Positions 34,442-45,720 of a stretch of 64,000 nt of DNA are shown piece after piece. The position numbers were made by a program, and so were the translations under genes. Every line of letters starts with the position of its first letter. The stretch's first letter is position 1. Source of the DNA: Paramarasmius palmivorus (Eukaryota > Basidiomycota > Agaricomycetes > Agaricales > Marasmiaceae); NCBI GenBank assembly GCA_037176845.1, contig JAYKXP010000045.1, positions 62,001-126,000 of the forward strand. Direction: 5' to 3'. The notes under the pieces are model-generated. The model had not been told where the DNA came from, did no database searches, and saw only the letters and a list, made by a program, of their open reading frames with translations.

Positions 34442-37298
34442 TTATACATTTACTACTTCATTGACTGGTACATTTGCTAGCTCAGCAGGAGCATCTAGAA
34501 TCAGCATGTCCTGATCATTTTCTTCCGAGAACCATGTACTATACCGCCCAATTACTTCTTTAGCGACTTCATCGACGATATCATCTAACGGAGTCGTATC
34601 CTTCGGACTGCTGCTCTCATCGGATGATTCGGTGTATATAGTCTCTGACTGGGAGTTAATACCAATATACATATCACAAGTCACAATGCCACTCACTATG
34701 TTCTCGATCAATTGTATAAGGGATATTCTTAATAACTTCTCTCAGAAACTCCTGAACATTGTACGGTGAAAGCGGAGCATCCAGCTGTGTATAAATCAGT
34801 GTTAAGACGGTGTGCTGCGCAATAGAAAAGGGAAATACCTCTTGAACCGTTGAGATCCAGTCATTGTCGTGTGATATAGCAATACCGTCCCAGTCTTCAC
34901 CATCTAGAGATTTTTCGGCGATGGCGTGAAGAAGAGCATTTACTATATCGCACGGATGGGTCTGAACTTGATGATTCATGGTTCTCCCTACAAGCGAATG
35001 AATAATGACTTACCAACTTTCCAAAAATCGCTCTGCCACCGGTGAGAAGTTGATGACGACTGTAACCTCCAGTCGTTGATTGTCCTCCATTACCCTGATT
35101 TTCTGCTGTTCCAGAATTAGAGCTCCTAGCACTAAAGCCACTTCCTCCAGATACACGCCCGCCGGGTCCCCATTGACCACCATCTTCGTCAGGTCCATAT
35201 TGAACATCAACCACACGCCTCTTTATACCCCACATATTTTTATGATTAATCACTGAGATTCGATATCCTCGTACGAAAACCGTTTGATTCATCATCACTT
35301 CCTCAGGATTACCATGACCAGGTCGAGGGAATGCTTTAGACTCGCAACCTTTATGATGACCCCATTCGTATGTAGCGTCCGAGTGAACCGTGAAAGGTAA
35401 AACCACTGAGTCAGAATCTTCATGTTGTCGACGTACATGTGATGCCATTCCCCATGCTGAACATTGTTCTCGGGAGGTGATTAGGTGTAAAGCAGAGGTG
35501 TTTCGGTGTTGATCTCTATTAGCGTGCTCGATCCAAGCTTTACCGTTCTTCACAGCGAATCGAAGGAATGGTTTTGTGGTTTTTAGTTCTCGAGTTGAAC
35601 TGCCTTTGGGGAGCATTAAAAGCGCAGCCTCGATCTGTGAGTGGGAAAAGGTGTAGCCTGTGTAATCCAAATTGCTTTTGGAGTCATTCTGAATCTCGGG
35701 TACAGAGCGTGAAAGTAGACTTACTCATTTCGAAAGCTCCTTCGGTCCCAACAATGCGTAGGACCTCCGATATGATCATTTCCCTGCCGAGACCCATTCC
35801 TAAACTGTAATCCGAGTCCATGCATTGAAATCGGAGCAAAATCCATCGGGACTAGTTCATTGATGGGGTCGCCTTTCGGAACGGTGATGTTGAAGAGAAA
35901 ATCGAACGGCTTATCTTGATGGATAATCCCAATATCGCCGATTCGTATACCGCTCTTTTTGTATGCTTCTGGAAGCGGCGGATCCCTTTCTTCTGGTTGA
36001 GGACACCATAAGGGATAACCTTCTCCCGCGTTGAGCATTAGTCTAGTGTAATGTTGTCCGCGTGAGCCACGATCCGCAGGTATGCGAAAGCCGTAAAAGG
36101 GTCCGATGTGGACCGGAGGCGGTTGAAGGGCTGCGATTGAGAGATATGTAATGTTACAGTGATAGAATTGTATAATTTACCCACTCATATGAACATTTTG
36201 ACTCATATTACCTCGATTATACTCATTCGAGAGGTGAGAGCCGTTGTATACTGTATTTGCGTTCCCGTGATTGGAGGTGTAAAATCCATGGTCATAGGAT
36301 GGGTCTGGGGGAGAACTTGAATCGGAATATGGTGTTTGGGATGGTGTTGGTATTATCAAAGGTATTTGGTTGGATACTGCGGAAGTGGCAGGCACTCTTG
36401 ACGTGTGATTTATCAGGTATGAGTACAGAGGTCGAGGCGCTAGAGAAGGGATAATTATCGAACAGGCGCACACACTTGAATATGAAAACAGACCTTGAAC
36501 AGCCTGAGTATCATTGTGTCCCGGCGTAGAACTGTGCCCATCGCCTATACTAGTTGATCCACCATGACTTTGCAATGCCGCACCATCTAGTTCCTCTTCA
36601 GATTTCCACAGCGGTTTGGGAACAGCCTCTGAGGTACTCCGCAGCTGCGGTGCAGAGGTACTAGACCGAAGTCGCTGGAGATATACCGGGGGACTTGGGT
36701 CCACGTCTGCTGGTGAGGACTGTCCGGTTAGGATATAGGAACCAGAAGGAGAACTTGTTTCTGTTTCTCCGAGTTTTACTGAGGATGATCGTACAGGGTA
36801 GTCTTCGTCTTCATTGTTTCTGTCACCATATCCTTCGCCAATGTAATCATCTTTGTGTTCCATCGATCTCCGTGTTTGCGGATCTCTGGAATGTGAATGA
36901 TGTTGTGGGGAATATGCTGGAGGATTTGGCTCTATGCCCGCTGACGAGACAAGCGGGTATACTGTGTGTGAGAACGCTCGAGTGATTCGTTGTTCAGTGT
37001 CGTGAATTGCAGCATCATAGGGTGCTGCTTCCTCAACGTGATATGCATGGTTGTGAGCTGGAATACGTTCCACAGATGTTTGACTCGAACCTACCTCTTT
37101 AGCTGATGCGTATCAGCATTCTGTACCAAAACTGTTCGGGGAAAACTCACCTTTGCCCTTTGAACCTGCGGCTACTTCGTTGGCGATGTTATTGTGATCA
37201 TCGTCATCTGTATCACCCACGGCAGGTTCTCTGTCGAGTTTCTTCTCCTGGACACCACTGAAGTGATCACTGGAAAAGAAGTTTTCGGCCTCCGCCAT
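34442..37298 (-). CDS. Uncharacterised basidiomycete protein, seven exons, 839 residues
   Basis: Exons: 37298-37151, 37102-36212, 36130-35725, 35674-35014, 34961-34839, 34784-34697 and 34644-34442. Phases agree throughout and the total is 2520 nt. Residues 1-345 are low-complexity, acidic and Ser/Pro-rich. The middle (YTRLMLNAGEGYPLWCPQP, IRIGDIGIIHQDKPFDFLFN) and the following part (AALLMLPKGSS, LITSREQCSAWGMASH, NQTVFVRGYRISV) match a family I remember as common in agaricomycete genomes, with no known function. Near the C-terminus is the AISHDNDWIS motif, also typical of it. No membrane segment or catalytic motif is evident. Soluble and intracellular is my guess. It could be an uncharacterised partner of nearby NLR-type genes, but there is no direct evidence. 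Confidence 0.75.
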
Positions 37299-38488
37299 CG
37301 CGAGGCTGGAGAGTGAGGGGGATGGGGCTCAGGTTAGATGGGTATCGTGCTGTCAATTAACTTGAAAATACCAACACCGGGTGATAGACTGATTGACAAG
37401 CTGTACAGTATTCCCATGGACTTGAATCGGTTCTGCACAGCTAATTTATATTGAGGCGCCGGCGCATAATCGAACAGTGACATGTGAAGTTTTGAACAAG
37501 TTGGGCACATATAAGGAAAGCAGTCCGATATTTGCCAGTTGGATCTGCTTGGTTTTGCTTTGGGTATCCCAGTGTGTCACAGTTGGCCACGATAACGATT
37601 CGTCCACATGAAATCGCCACTTTAGCGGCGCTTCCCCTCGTTGATCGCCATAAACCAAGGGACACGCAAACCAGCTTGTCTAGAAAAGATGACATGGACT
37701 GGCGGGCATTGTGAGGCATTGTGGTACCAAATCAAGGGGCTGGCGCCTAATTGACGCCCTGACCCTAGATGCCACGTGGTAAGTTTACCTCTCTTTCCTT
37801 GACTACTGTCTTGTCAGTGCCACCGTTCGCTAGTCAGGAAGCTGCTATTGTCATTGGAGTGAACGGCACGTCTTTTCTTGATATGATGTGCAATGTGGTG
37901 ACAGAACCAAGCTCATTGTCCTTGTCATGTTATATGTATCCCCCAAACCACCCACTGCTCCAGTTCCCTTACCAATTTTCTCAACTTCACATGTTTTCCG
38001 CACTCAGTTATGTTCTGCTTTGGAATGAGTCATGAGAGACAAAGGTGTTCGTTAGCGCTCTTCCCAACTGATTCCAAATGCACTTGCTCGCTTTCCCGCT
38101 ATGTACAACTTGCCTCGTGCAAGTTGGATCACTATTCGTTCCTTCACGTTCCTCGTACTTACTACTGAGAGGTAGAGACATGAGCAAGGTTTGGTATACT
38201 ATGATCTGGTGAATTCTTTTCCTACGAAGCTAAGTGCATATGCAGCAACTCCAGAGACAGTATGGAATTCATTGATGTCATGTGGGTGTACTTGAATACG
38301 ATCGTGAAGATCATATCAAATCCTTTGTTACCTATTCGCGTATGAAAAGCTTTAGATGGCGTACATTCGGGTTACATTCGCAGTGAGTAAGTTGTATATG
38401 CCTGACTCGTATAATCCATTGAGCCACCTAAACCTATTCAAATGAATAAGCGCGAGTCGGAGCTAAGTGACGACAGAAGGCTTCCTTC
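37299..38488. other. Intergenic with a family A leader relic
   Basis: This stretch holds the upstream region of the minus-strand gene ending at 34442, and a family A leader at 37741-37800. About 200 bases after that leader look like a first exon and intron but cannot be followed. Nothing else is recognised. Confidence 0.35.
37741..37800 (+). promoter_or_regulatory. Family A leader with CCACGTGG
   Basis: GGCGCCTAATTGACG is followed by GCCACGTGGT (palindrome at 37772-37779) and a CT-rich tract. The gene it once served is largely gone. Confidence 0.55.
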
Positions 38489-38489
38489 A

Positions 38490-38743
38490 TGGAGGCGTTG
38501 GATGAAGCAAGGTTGGTACCAAAGCTGAAAGAAGTACGACTTGAGGGGTTCGATTGGGATGCTTGGCGGGAGATGCTTTCATGCAGGCGATTGTGCTCAC
38601 TTGGGTCGGCGTACCTAGAGATTAGGCGGGGTTGGGTACCAGAGGAATTGAGAGATTGGGTGAGACATAGGCAGCGTAAGAAAGGGAGAGAGGGGTGTTT
38701 TGACTACACGATAGGTTGTCGTTATTGTTCTTTACATTATTAA
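38490..38743 (+). pseudogene. F-box gene remnant, C-terminal end only
   Basis: About 84 codons (LVPKLKEVRLEGFDWDAWRE, SAYLEIRRGWVPEELRDW) match the end of the frame at 2332-3545. It stands directly before an intact F-box gene, as that frame does at the other locus, so it marks the left end of duplicated block II. Confidence 0.75.
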
Positions 38744-38975
38744 TGTTGCGCTGCAACCTAACAACGCTGACATATATCTGTCAAAGCGTTTTATCTTTGA
38801 GTCATTTCAGCCAAGCGGACTCGGAGGTCATATCTGACCACATACGAAGGGGGATCGATACACGAAATTTAGAGAACAGACGAGAATAAGGTAAGCCCCT
38901 ATGAGATGATGACATCATCATCGATGCCGGGACCGAAGATCACTGGTCGCTTTTACATGTTTTTCCTCGACCATC

Positions 38976-40497
38976 ATGACCCCTGCACAGACTCAATCCC
39001 GTATTCAGTCTTTACCTCCAGAAATCCTGTCAACAATCTTCATTCTCACCAACATCAAACCTTACAAGACCCGCTTCGAGGAACGCTTTCGCAGGAAACC
39101 ATATGGTGATCAACTAAAACTCAATGGTTCCCTAGTGGGCAGCGTATGCCGCTCTTGGAGAACCCTGTCATTGAACACACCAGCGCTGTGGTCAAAGATC
39201 ATTCTTGATCTCTCACAGCGTCAATATTCCCCTACGATCCTTGAGCATCTTCAAATGCACCTCGAACGCTCCAAATCACACCCTCTCTCCATCTTTCTTG
39301 ACTTTAATCGAGACTTCGGCTTTGGCTCGTGCCTAGAATTTCTCAAATCATCCCAACTCGAAGGCGAGGTCACCTTCTGCCTTCTTAAAATTATCATCGA
39401 CCACGCAGGACGCATTCAGCACCTCTCACTTTCAGGTGCTTGTGACGGGTTTTTCACTATTGTGATGCCCACCTTTCGAGACCAATTCAGCAACCTTATT
39501 CGTCTCGAACTCAAAGGCGACACCATGACCGCCATGAACGGCCTGTCGACATTTTCCAATGCCCCATTACAATCCATTGAACTTCGCGGAATTATGCTCA
39601 CTTCTGAACATTGTATCCCATACTCCTATCTCACCTCCATCATAATCGATGCCATTGACCTGACTCTCCTTGTCAGAGTCTTCGCGGCCAACTCTGCGCT
39701 ACAACACGCGGATGTCTCCATTTGCGACTCTTCACTCTCCGATAACATCTCCATACCAACTCTTCCAAACCTCCATACCCTAAACATCACCGCAAAACAC
39801 GCCCCAAGATCCCTGTTCACCTTTTCCTATCATTCCAGCTTCGCCAAATTCCTTTACCAACTCACCTGTCCCACATTGGACACATTTTCCTTCCGGGACG
39901 TGTACGAGTTATCCACACAATCAACAATTACGCATGCACTTGCATCATTCCTTGCCAAATCTCCATACTTGCGATATCTTCGCTTGTGCGGAACATCGTT
40001 CAAAGAAGAAGAACTATTCATGCTCATCGACAGAATCCCTACTCTCTCCATTCTTGATCTTTCTTATTCAGACACAACGAGTCGATTCATGAACGGCCTC
40101 GCAACCCGTAAATCGGGCTTGAAAGACCTGAGGATTCATACTGCTGATAAAAGGTTCGATTGGGACACGTTCAGAGGGATGGTTACGGCCCTTTGGGAGC
40201 GTCAAGAATCTCCGAGGCTCCAATCAGTATACCTATCGACATATCGCGTATCGATACCCGATGATATCATCGTTTGGGTGAGGGATATGCAGATCGAAGG
40301 AAGAGCAATTAGGATATGCGTTGATCGGGATGGTCATTACGAATTCTTCAAGTATAGGCTTCCAGGTGAGTCAAACGATTTCTGCTTTCCTTTCTTTTGT
40401 GTTGCTGGCTTGATTTACTGAATGAGTTCTAGGGATGCCGTATAAAGTTGAAGGCTGGGAGAAGGCTGAGATGTGGGATTCAGATAGGTGGACATAA
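38976..40497 (+). CDS. F-box/LRR-like protein (intact)
   Basis: This is the close paralogue of 3876-5383 and shares its start context. The F-box is IQSLPPEILSTIFILTNIKP with LVGSVCRSWRTLSLNTPALW. The same irregular leucine-rich body and the same final intron (40366-40432, GTGAGT..CTAG) follow, and the last exon ends DSDRWT at 40495-40497. The intron is longer than in the paralogue (67 against 53 nt). It is a predicted SCF adaptor with unknown substrate. Both copies are open throughout, which suggests selection has kept this subfamily while its neighbours decayed. Confidence 0.85.
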
Positions 40498-40819
40498 TTC
40501 TCGTCCCGTAGTCTGCTTTGCTTGTAGATAGTTACTGTGGCTGTAATGTGAGTGCATATCGTCAGTCATCTTTAGAGTTGTTCTCCTGATGACACGATAT
40601 CGTCCCAAATCCCTCGGATTTAGGGGTTTAGTGCAGCTCGATAGCTTCGAGCTTGCTCGGAAAGGTCATCATCACTGATACCGGGACTAGTACAACCGTA
40701 CTATTCATCGTCGCCAGGAAATTGACCAAAGTTGTCCAGGCCTCCGGCGCTGAACAGCTCTTGCTGATCAAATTTTGAATGGCACTACTGTGGGTTGCTG
40801 CATCTTTTCCTCGACCATC

Positions 40820-41640
40820 ATGACTCCTGCACATACTCAATCCCATATCCAATCTTTACCCCCAGAAATCCTCTCAACAATCTTCATCCTCACCAACGTC
40901 AAACCTTACAAGACCAACGTCGAGGAATGGATCCGCAGTACTTTGAAACCATATGGTGACTCATTAAAACTCAACGGTTCGCTGGGCAGCAGCGTATGCA
41001 ACTGTTGGAGAACCGTGTCATTGAATACACCAGCACTGTGGTCAGATATTAATCTTGATCTCTCACAAAATGCACCTCCAACGCTCTGAATCACACCCTC
41101 TCTCCATCTCTCTCAAATTTCATTGGGACTTTGATTTTGACTCCTGTCGAGAGTTTCTCAAATCATCCCAAGTTGATGCCCACGTCGCCTTCCACTTCCT
41201 TAAAACCATCATTGACCATGCAGGACGGATTCAGCGCCTGTTGGGTTTGAAAGACTTGAGGATTCATACCGCTGATAAAAAATTCGATTGGGATGCGTAT
41301 AAAGGGATGGTTACAGCGCTTTGGGAAGGGCAAGAGCCTCTGAGGCCTCAATCGGTATACCTATCGACATATTGCGTAGTGCCACCCGACGATGTCGCTA
41401 TTTGGATGAGGGATATGCAGAGTCATGGAAGAGCGATTAGGATAAACGTCGATAGGTATGGTGAGCCCGAAGTCTTTGATTACCGTGATGGACCTTCAGG
41501 TTAGTTTCCAATTTCTTTTTTTTGTTAAAACGGTTTGACGGATTTGCGCTAGGGATGCCGGATAAATTTCACCGGGATCGGGCTGAGGTATGGGATGAAG
41601 ATGGAGATTGGCATCCGTCTTTGATGCTGCGGTAAGTGAA
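40820..41640 (+). pseudogene. F-box protein gene with internal deletion and frameshift
   Basis: The start (IQSLPPEILSTIFILTNVKP, SVCNCWRTVSLNTPALW) belongs to the same subfamily as the gene just upstream. The first frame stops at about 41089. Another frame continues with HLQRSESHPLSISLKFHWDF, then jumps after IDHAGRIQRL directly to LKDLRIHTADKKFDWD, skipping about 200 codons of the leucine-rich body. The family's final intron and the GGGATGCC exon are still visible near 41500-41640. Confidence 0.8.
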
Positions 41641-41849
41641 AAAAATATCGCGACAAAATGTAAATGAGAAGTAACAAGATGAGGTTGGTTTAGAATGGAG
41701 ATAGAACGTGATTTGGGATAGATATTTAACACTGGACACCAAGAATGTATGCGTGGAGGATAGTCGTTGAAGTGGTTTCAACGCTGAATATCGGAGAGTC
41801 CGGTATCGCCAACGATTTCAAAGAAGAGGAGATAGTGGTGCTAATCAAG

Positions 41850-41928
41850 CAGCAGGCGCTTGATTGACATCAGGTGATGTCAAGTTCTGAATGCCACGTG
41901 GTGACTTTACCTCTCTTTTCTCGACGAC
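41850..41928 (+). promoter_or_regulatory. Family A leader with CCACGTGG
   Basis: GGCGCTTGATTGACATCAGG and GCCACGTGGT (palindrome at 41894-41901) plus a CT-rich tract are nearly identical to 8337-8411. The next ATG is at 41929. Confidence 0.6.
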
Positions 41929-44300
41929 GATGTCGCTACGCCTATTGCCTTTTGACGACGACGGTCTTTGAAAAACCTGTCGACGGATACCCTGTCATGA
42001 TCCTGGGGTACTCTCAAACCCATTGATTCAGGAACGGGGCAGAGCGACATTGAATGGTACGTTTTTTCCGCTATAGACTTTTCTCCCGTATCTGATGGTC
42101 AGTGCCAGAAAGGAAGGGTAGAACGATTCAATTCAGGTTATTGAGCAGACCCTGTGAACATGATAAGGCTACTGAGGGACAACTGATTACGCTAGTACGT
42201 CCACTTTTACTCTTCCTCTTCGCGCGTTTCCTCACCAGCGAACCCATAAAGCATAGGTATACCCCATGAAGACGATATTTTTGGAAACCCTCAATGTTCA
42301 CCAACGGTGAAAAGGCCATTCTTCCGGTATTCACCTAGGCGAACGCCCAATTGCACAGTCGGAGCGATCACAATGTTGGTGGTATATTGTGCTACCCATC
42401 GTTTTTACACCTTGTCACCGACTCTTTGACGAGGCAACTGCCGTGGATAACGTGGGGTTCCCGAGCAGCACAATGCTCCCCCTTCAACCCACTCGACGCC
42501 TGCACTCACATCCGCCTAGTTGTCACCCTGGATGTATATCTCAACACAGACTCAGACACCCAAGATACAAACCATATCCCTGGAAAGCAATCTCAGCGTT
42601 ACTCCGCACCTTCCACTACTACCATCCACCTCCACCATCGAGCTTCTCGCACTGCCGACTACCAAACCAGTCATCGCTCTCTACACCCTACATCCGGTAG
42701 AAGCGTGCATTTGTGCCTTCTGCGGGCGCCGATACGGGATGCCTACGTCCTTCTTCCACTTCCTCGTCCACCGCCTTTCCTTTCAGGGTCTCTTTGAGGC
42801 CTCTCAAGCTTGGATAAGGTTACAATCCGGACATGGAACGCAGGCGTGCGGTCGTAGTGACCATCCACTTCTGTTCAAATGCGGAACAGGATGACACAGC
42901 TACTACACCTACCAACACACACTAGTGGAGTTGCTGGCATGCATCCCGCCTCATGCTCCCTCGAACCGTGCTCTAACGCTCCTATATGGAGACACAAGCT
43001 ATCCTCTGTAGGCAAACACCTGGACATGAGATGGCCATCGATACCCGACTCTACACCAACCTCCGTTTTCCTACCTCCTCCCCATCCTCCACCGCCTCCT
43101 TCAGGGTTGCGTTCGCCCTTCTCGTGTAAAGGAGTTGGTCAGCTACCACACGCTCCGTGACGCTTCTAATCCCCTTCCAACCACATTACCTCGCTCTTCC
43201 TCGGTCACAAAACTAGCGGTCAAAGTGTATGGTACCTGCCATTGCCGCCGCCTTCTGTCCCTCTCCCCGCTAACACCCATCATCTGCCATCCAAACTACT
43301 CCCTTTGAGTGCACCTGCTGTCCATTCTCCCCAACCATGTCTAGCGCTACCTTCTATCTGTTCATACCGGAACGCCCACTTCACCTCCCCGTTCTCTCGG
43401 CAGGTTCCAATGAACACAAGTAGACGGGGGTGTACGGTGTTGTCGATTTTCACGTCATGAAACCTTTGCACGCAGCGTTCGGCCTCCAACCTTCCCTTCC
43501 CATCCGTTGTTCGTCTGGCCTAGGTTGTATTGGGGTTACGAGCTGGGGGTATCTATTCACCGGCGCAAGCTTACCCATCTTCCTTCTTTTCAACGTCCCC
43601 ATCCGAAGCCTCTTGATCTATCCTTTGCTCCGTACCTCCTTACCCCTCGGGTGATGATAGTACTCTGCTACTTTATGACCTCCAGAGCCTATGAACGGCA
43701 CGACCTCCTCGGAAGGGGGAACGCAAAGGCGCGGGGGATTGGTTGAAGTGTTAATGACGAGATACTTGGGATACTGTACCTTTCCTCGCGGAACGTGGGA
43801 GAGGTGCGGGAGGTGCGTGTTCGTGTTCTTAACGCCCGTCGTTTGTCGGTGCTGACTATTCGCCACCTTAGCTCCCTCGGTGCTTTCTACCACTTCGGAC
43901 TCCCGACCTCCACGTTGTACAGCCTAAACATATTATGACATGCACCCTTTCCCTGAGACTGCGCGTCATTGGTGGTCATAGTACCTCGTTCGTTCATCAC
44001 CTCCGCACATAAGCCGGAGACTATGAACGGAGCATTGGCCGGAAACCCCGCGGATCTTTGACTGTCGGGGGATAGAGCAGGTAGCTGGAGCCCTCGACGA
44101 TGGAATTCACCCTACGTTATCGTTGGATAGAGAAGCAGAAGAGAATTTACACGATACAAGGTATGAGTTCATATTCTACAACCCAACGTTGTATCTAGTG
44201 CTGACTATTCATAACTACAGGAATTCTTCTCATTCCCGTCGTATAGCCCAGGTATATCATGACATGGAGTCGAGCGCGCGCAGGGATACCCAGACTCTCT
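41929..44300 (+). pseudogene. Family A gene copy, degenerate, with a zinc-finger-like segment
   Basis: It is colinear with 8412-10915. The first exon starts ATGTCGCTACGCC but stops within 15 codons, and the intron ends TATCTGATGGTCAG. A segment near 42700-42780 reads C-A-F-C, eleven residues, then H-F-L-V-H. This is one residue short of the usual C2H2 zinc-finger spacing and the only domain hint in the family. Near 43.8 and 44.1 kb a short intron-containing piece is present twice. Overall the frame is broken. Function unknown. Confidence 0.5.
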
Positions 44301-45600
44301 ATCGACCTCACGGATTCTTCACATCATCATCTCTCAACGTCGAGGTTTTGCTTTCATCCTGCGTGGCGAGGATGAGAAGAGGCTCAATCTATCGTGGAGG
44401 CTAGGTGGAGTGATAACGCTGGGTTGCCATACGCCCCTTATCCGCCCGAGCCCGTTCGGAGGAAGTGTCACATCGCACCAACCTGCATCCTCGATACTTC
44501 TTACCTGTGGAAGCCGGTATCTCAGTACGCAACCACGTACTTTCGCTCGCTCTTGGCGTATTCAATCCTTGTATTAGGAGCATGACGCCGAGCAGAGGGA
44601 TGGCGTATCGATACGTGACCCCCTTTGTTGCTATACACGATTCGGAGGCTTAACCGCCCAACATGAACACCAAGATGGGCGTGCTTTCCTTTCCATCCGA
44701 CGGAGTGCCGATGACCCGGGAGCGAGTGAGGTAGAGATAGAGAGTGCTACGAATGTTGGAATGGAAGAGGAGCTGGATACCCCGAAGAGGAGATACATTA
44801 CTTTCACCTGTCACCTGGCCGAGGGAGAATATACAGGTTTACGATACATGCAATGCCTCGGATCACTACTCGTCAAGATGACGATTCGCCGCACTCCATT
44901 CCTGGGTATCATCGAGCTCGTTACTTCAACACCTGAACCCATGAGTCATTCTCCAGACTCTGCCTTTCCCGCGCATCAACCACCACCGTGTTCTTTGGCG
45001 CGTCCCAGAGTACTGAAACCACTACACCCCAGGCAAGGTGATATAAGTGGTGCAGAAGATTAGAGGAGAGGTGGTTCGATATGTAGACAAGAATTGGTGA
45101 GGTATGTGCTTCATCTTGGTTTATTCCCGTGTCGTAATTGCGGGGACTGCTCGGCGTATAAATCCTCAACTCCGAACACGACTGTTTCCGGGGCTAGGGT
45201 GCGCTGGTGGTTGTAGAAAGGCTAAATAGAAAGTTTCGGTGATATCATACGCCGAGATGAAAGTCTTGTACTCGAAACTAGCTACTAGCAGGGCATACCT
45301 TCTGATTTGTACTTGATTTCGAGGGAGCTGTTGGGGAGCTGAGGAGTAGCTCTCGGTAACGGGCAGACACTCTAGGTCGTGATCATTTTCAATATCAGGC
45401 ATGGTTGAGTGCAGAATTGGCAGATAGGACTCGGACATGGTGTATCCTTGACATACAAGGACCAGGATGTTGTACATACCTACATGAGGCATGACTGGAA
45501 CTGATCTGGGCCACTGTCTCAGAGTTCAGAAGGAAATATGATGCGAAGATCGAACCCAGCTTTGGCGGGGCGTGTACTACCTGACATTTTCACGTAAAAC
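44301..45600. other. Intergenic, nothing firm
   Basis: Short open frames on both strands show no family and no consistent splicing. At 45549-45573 is a stretch shared with 57705-57728 that resembles the 3' half of a tRNA on the minus strand (GGGTTCGA). Confidence 0.35.
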
Positions 45601-45720
45601 GGCGTAAATCATGTGATGTCCCGTGAGACTTGAGTATGACGAGGCTTCTTGAACCACACCCATCACCATCACCAGCTTACATCCTTACCTTTCCTGCCAC
45701 CAACAACCAACAGAGCCATC
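45601..45720 (+). promoter_or_regulatory. F-box family leader element
   Basis: ATCATGTGATGTC and CTTCTTGAACCACACCC follow the family order, though more loosely. The same CTTGAACCAC motif is non-coding upstream of other F-box genes. It is therefore treated as leader, although an in-frame TTG here would extend the frame. Confidence 0.4.

Noticed and set aside
45649..45720. N-terminal extension of the F-box protein (NHTHHHHQL)
   Set aside because: It starts at TTG, and the same sequence motif is untranslated leader before other F-box genes. The first ATG is at 45721.
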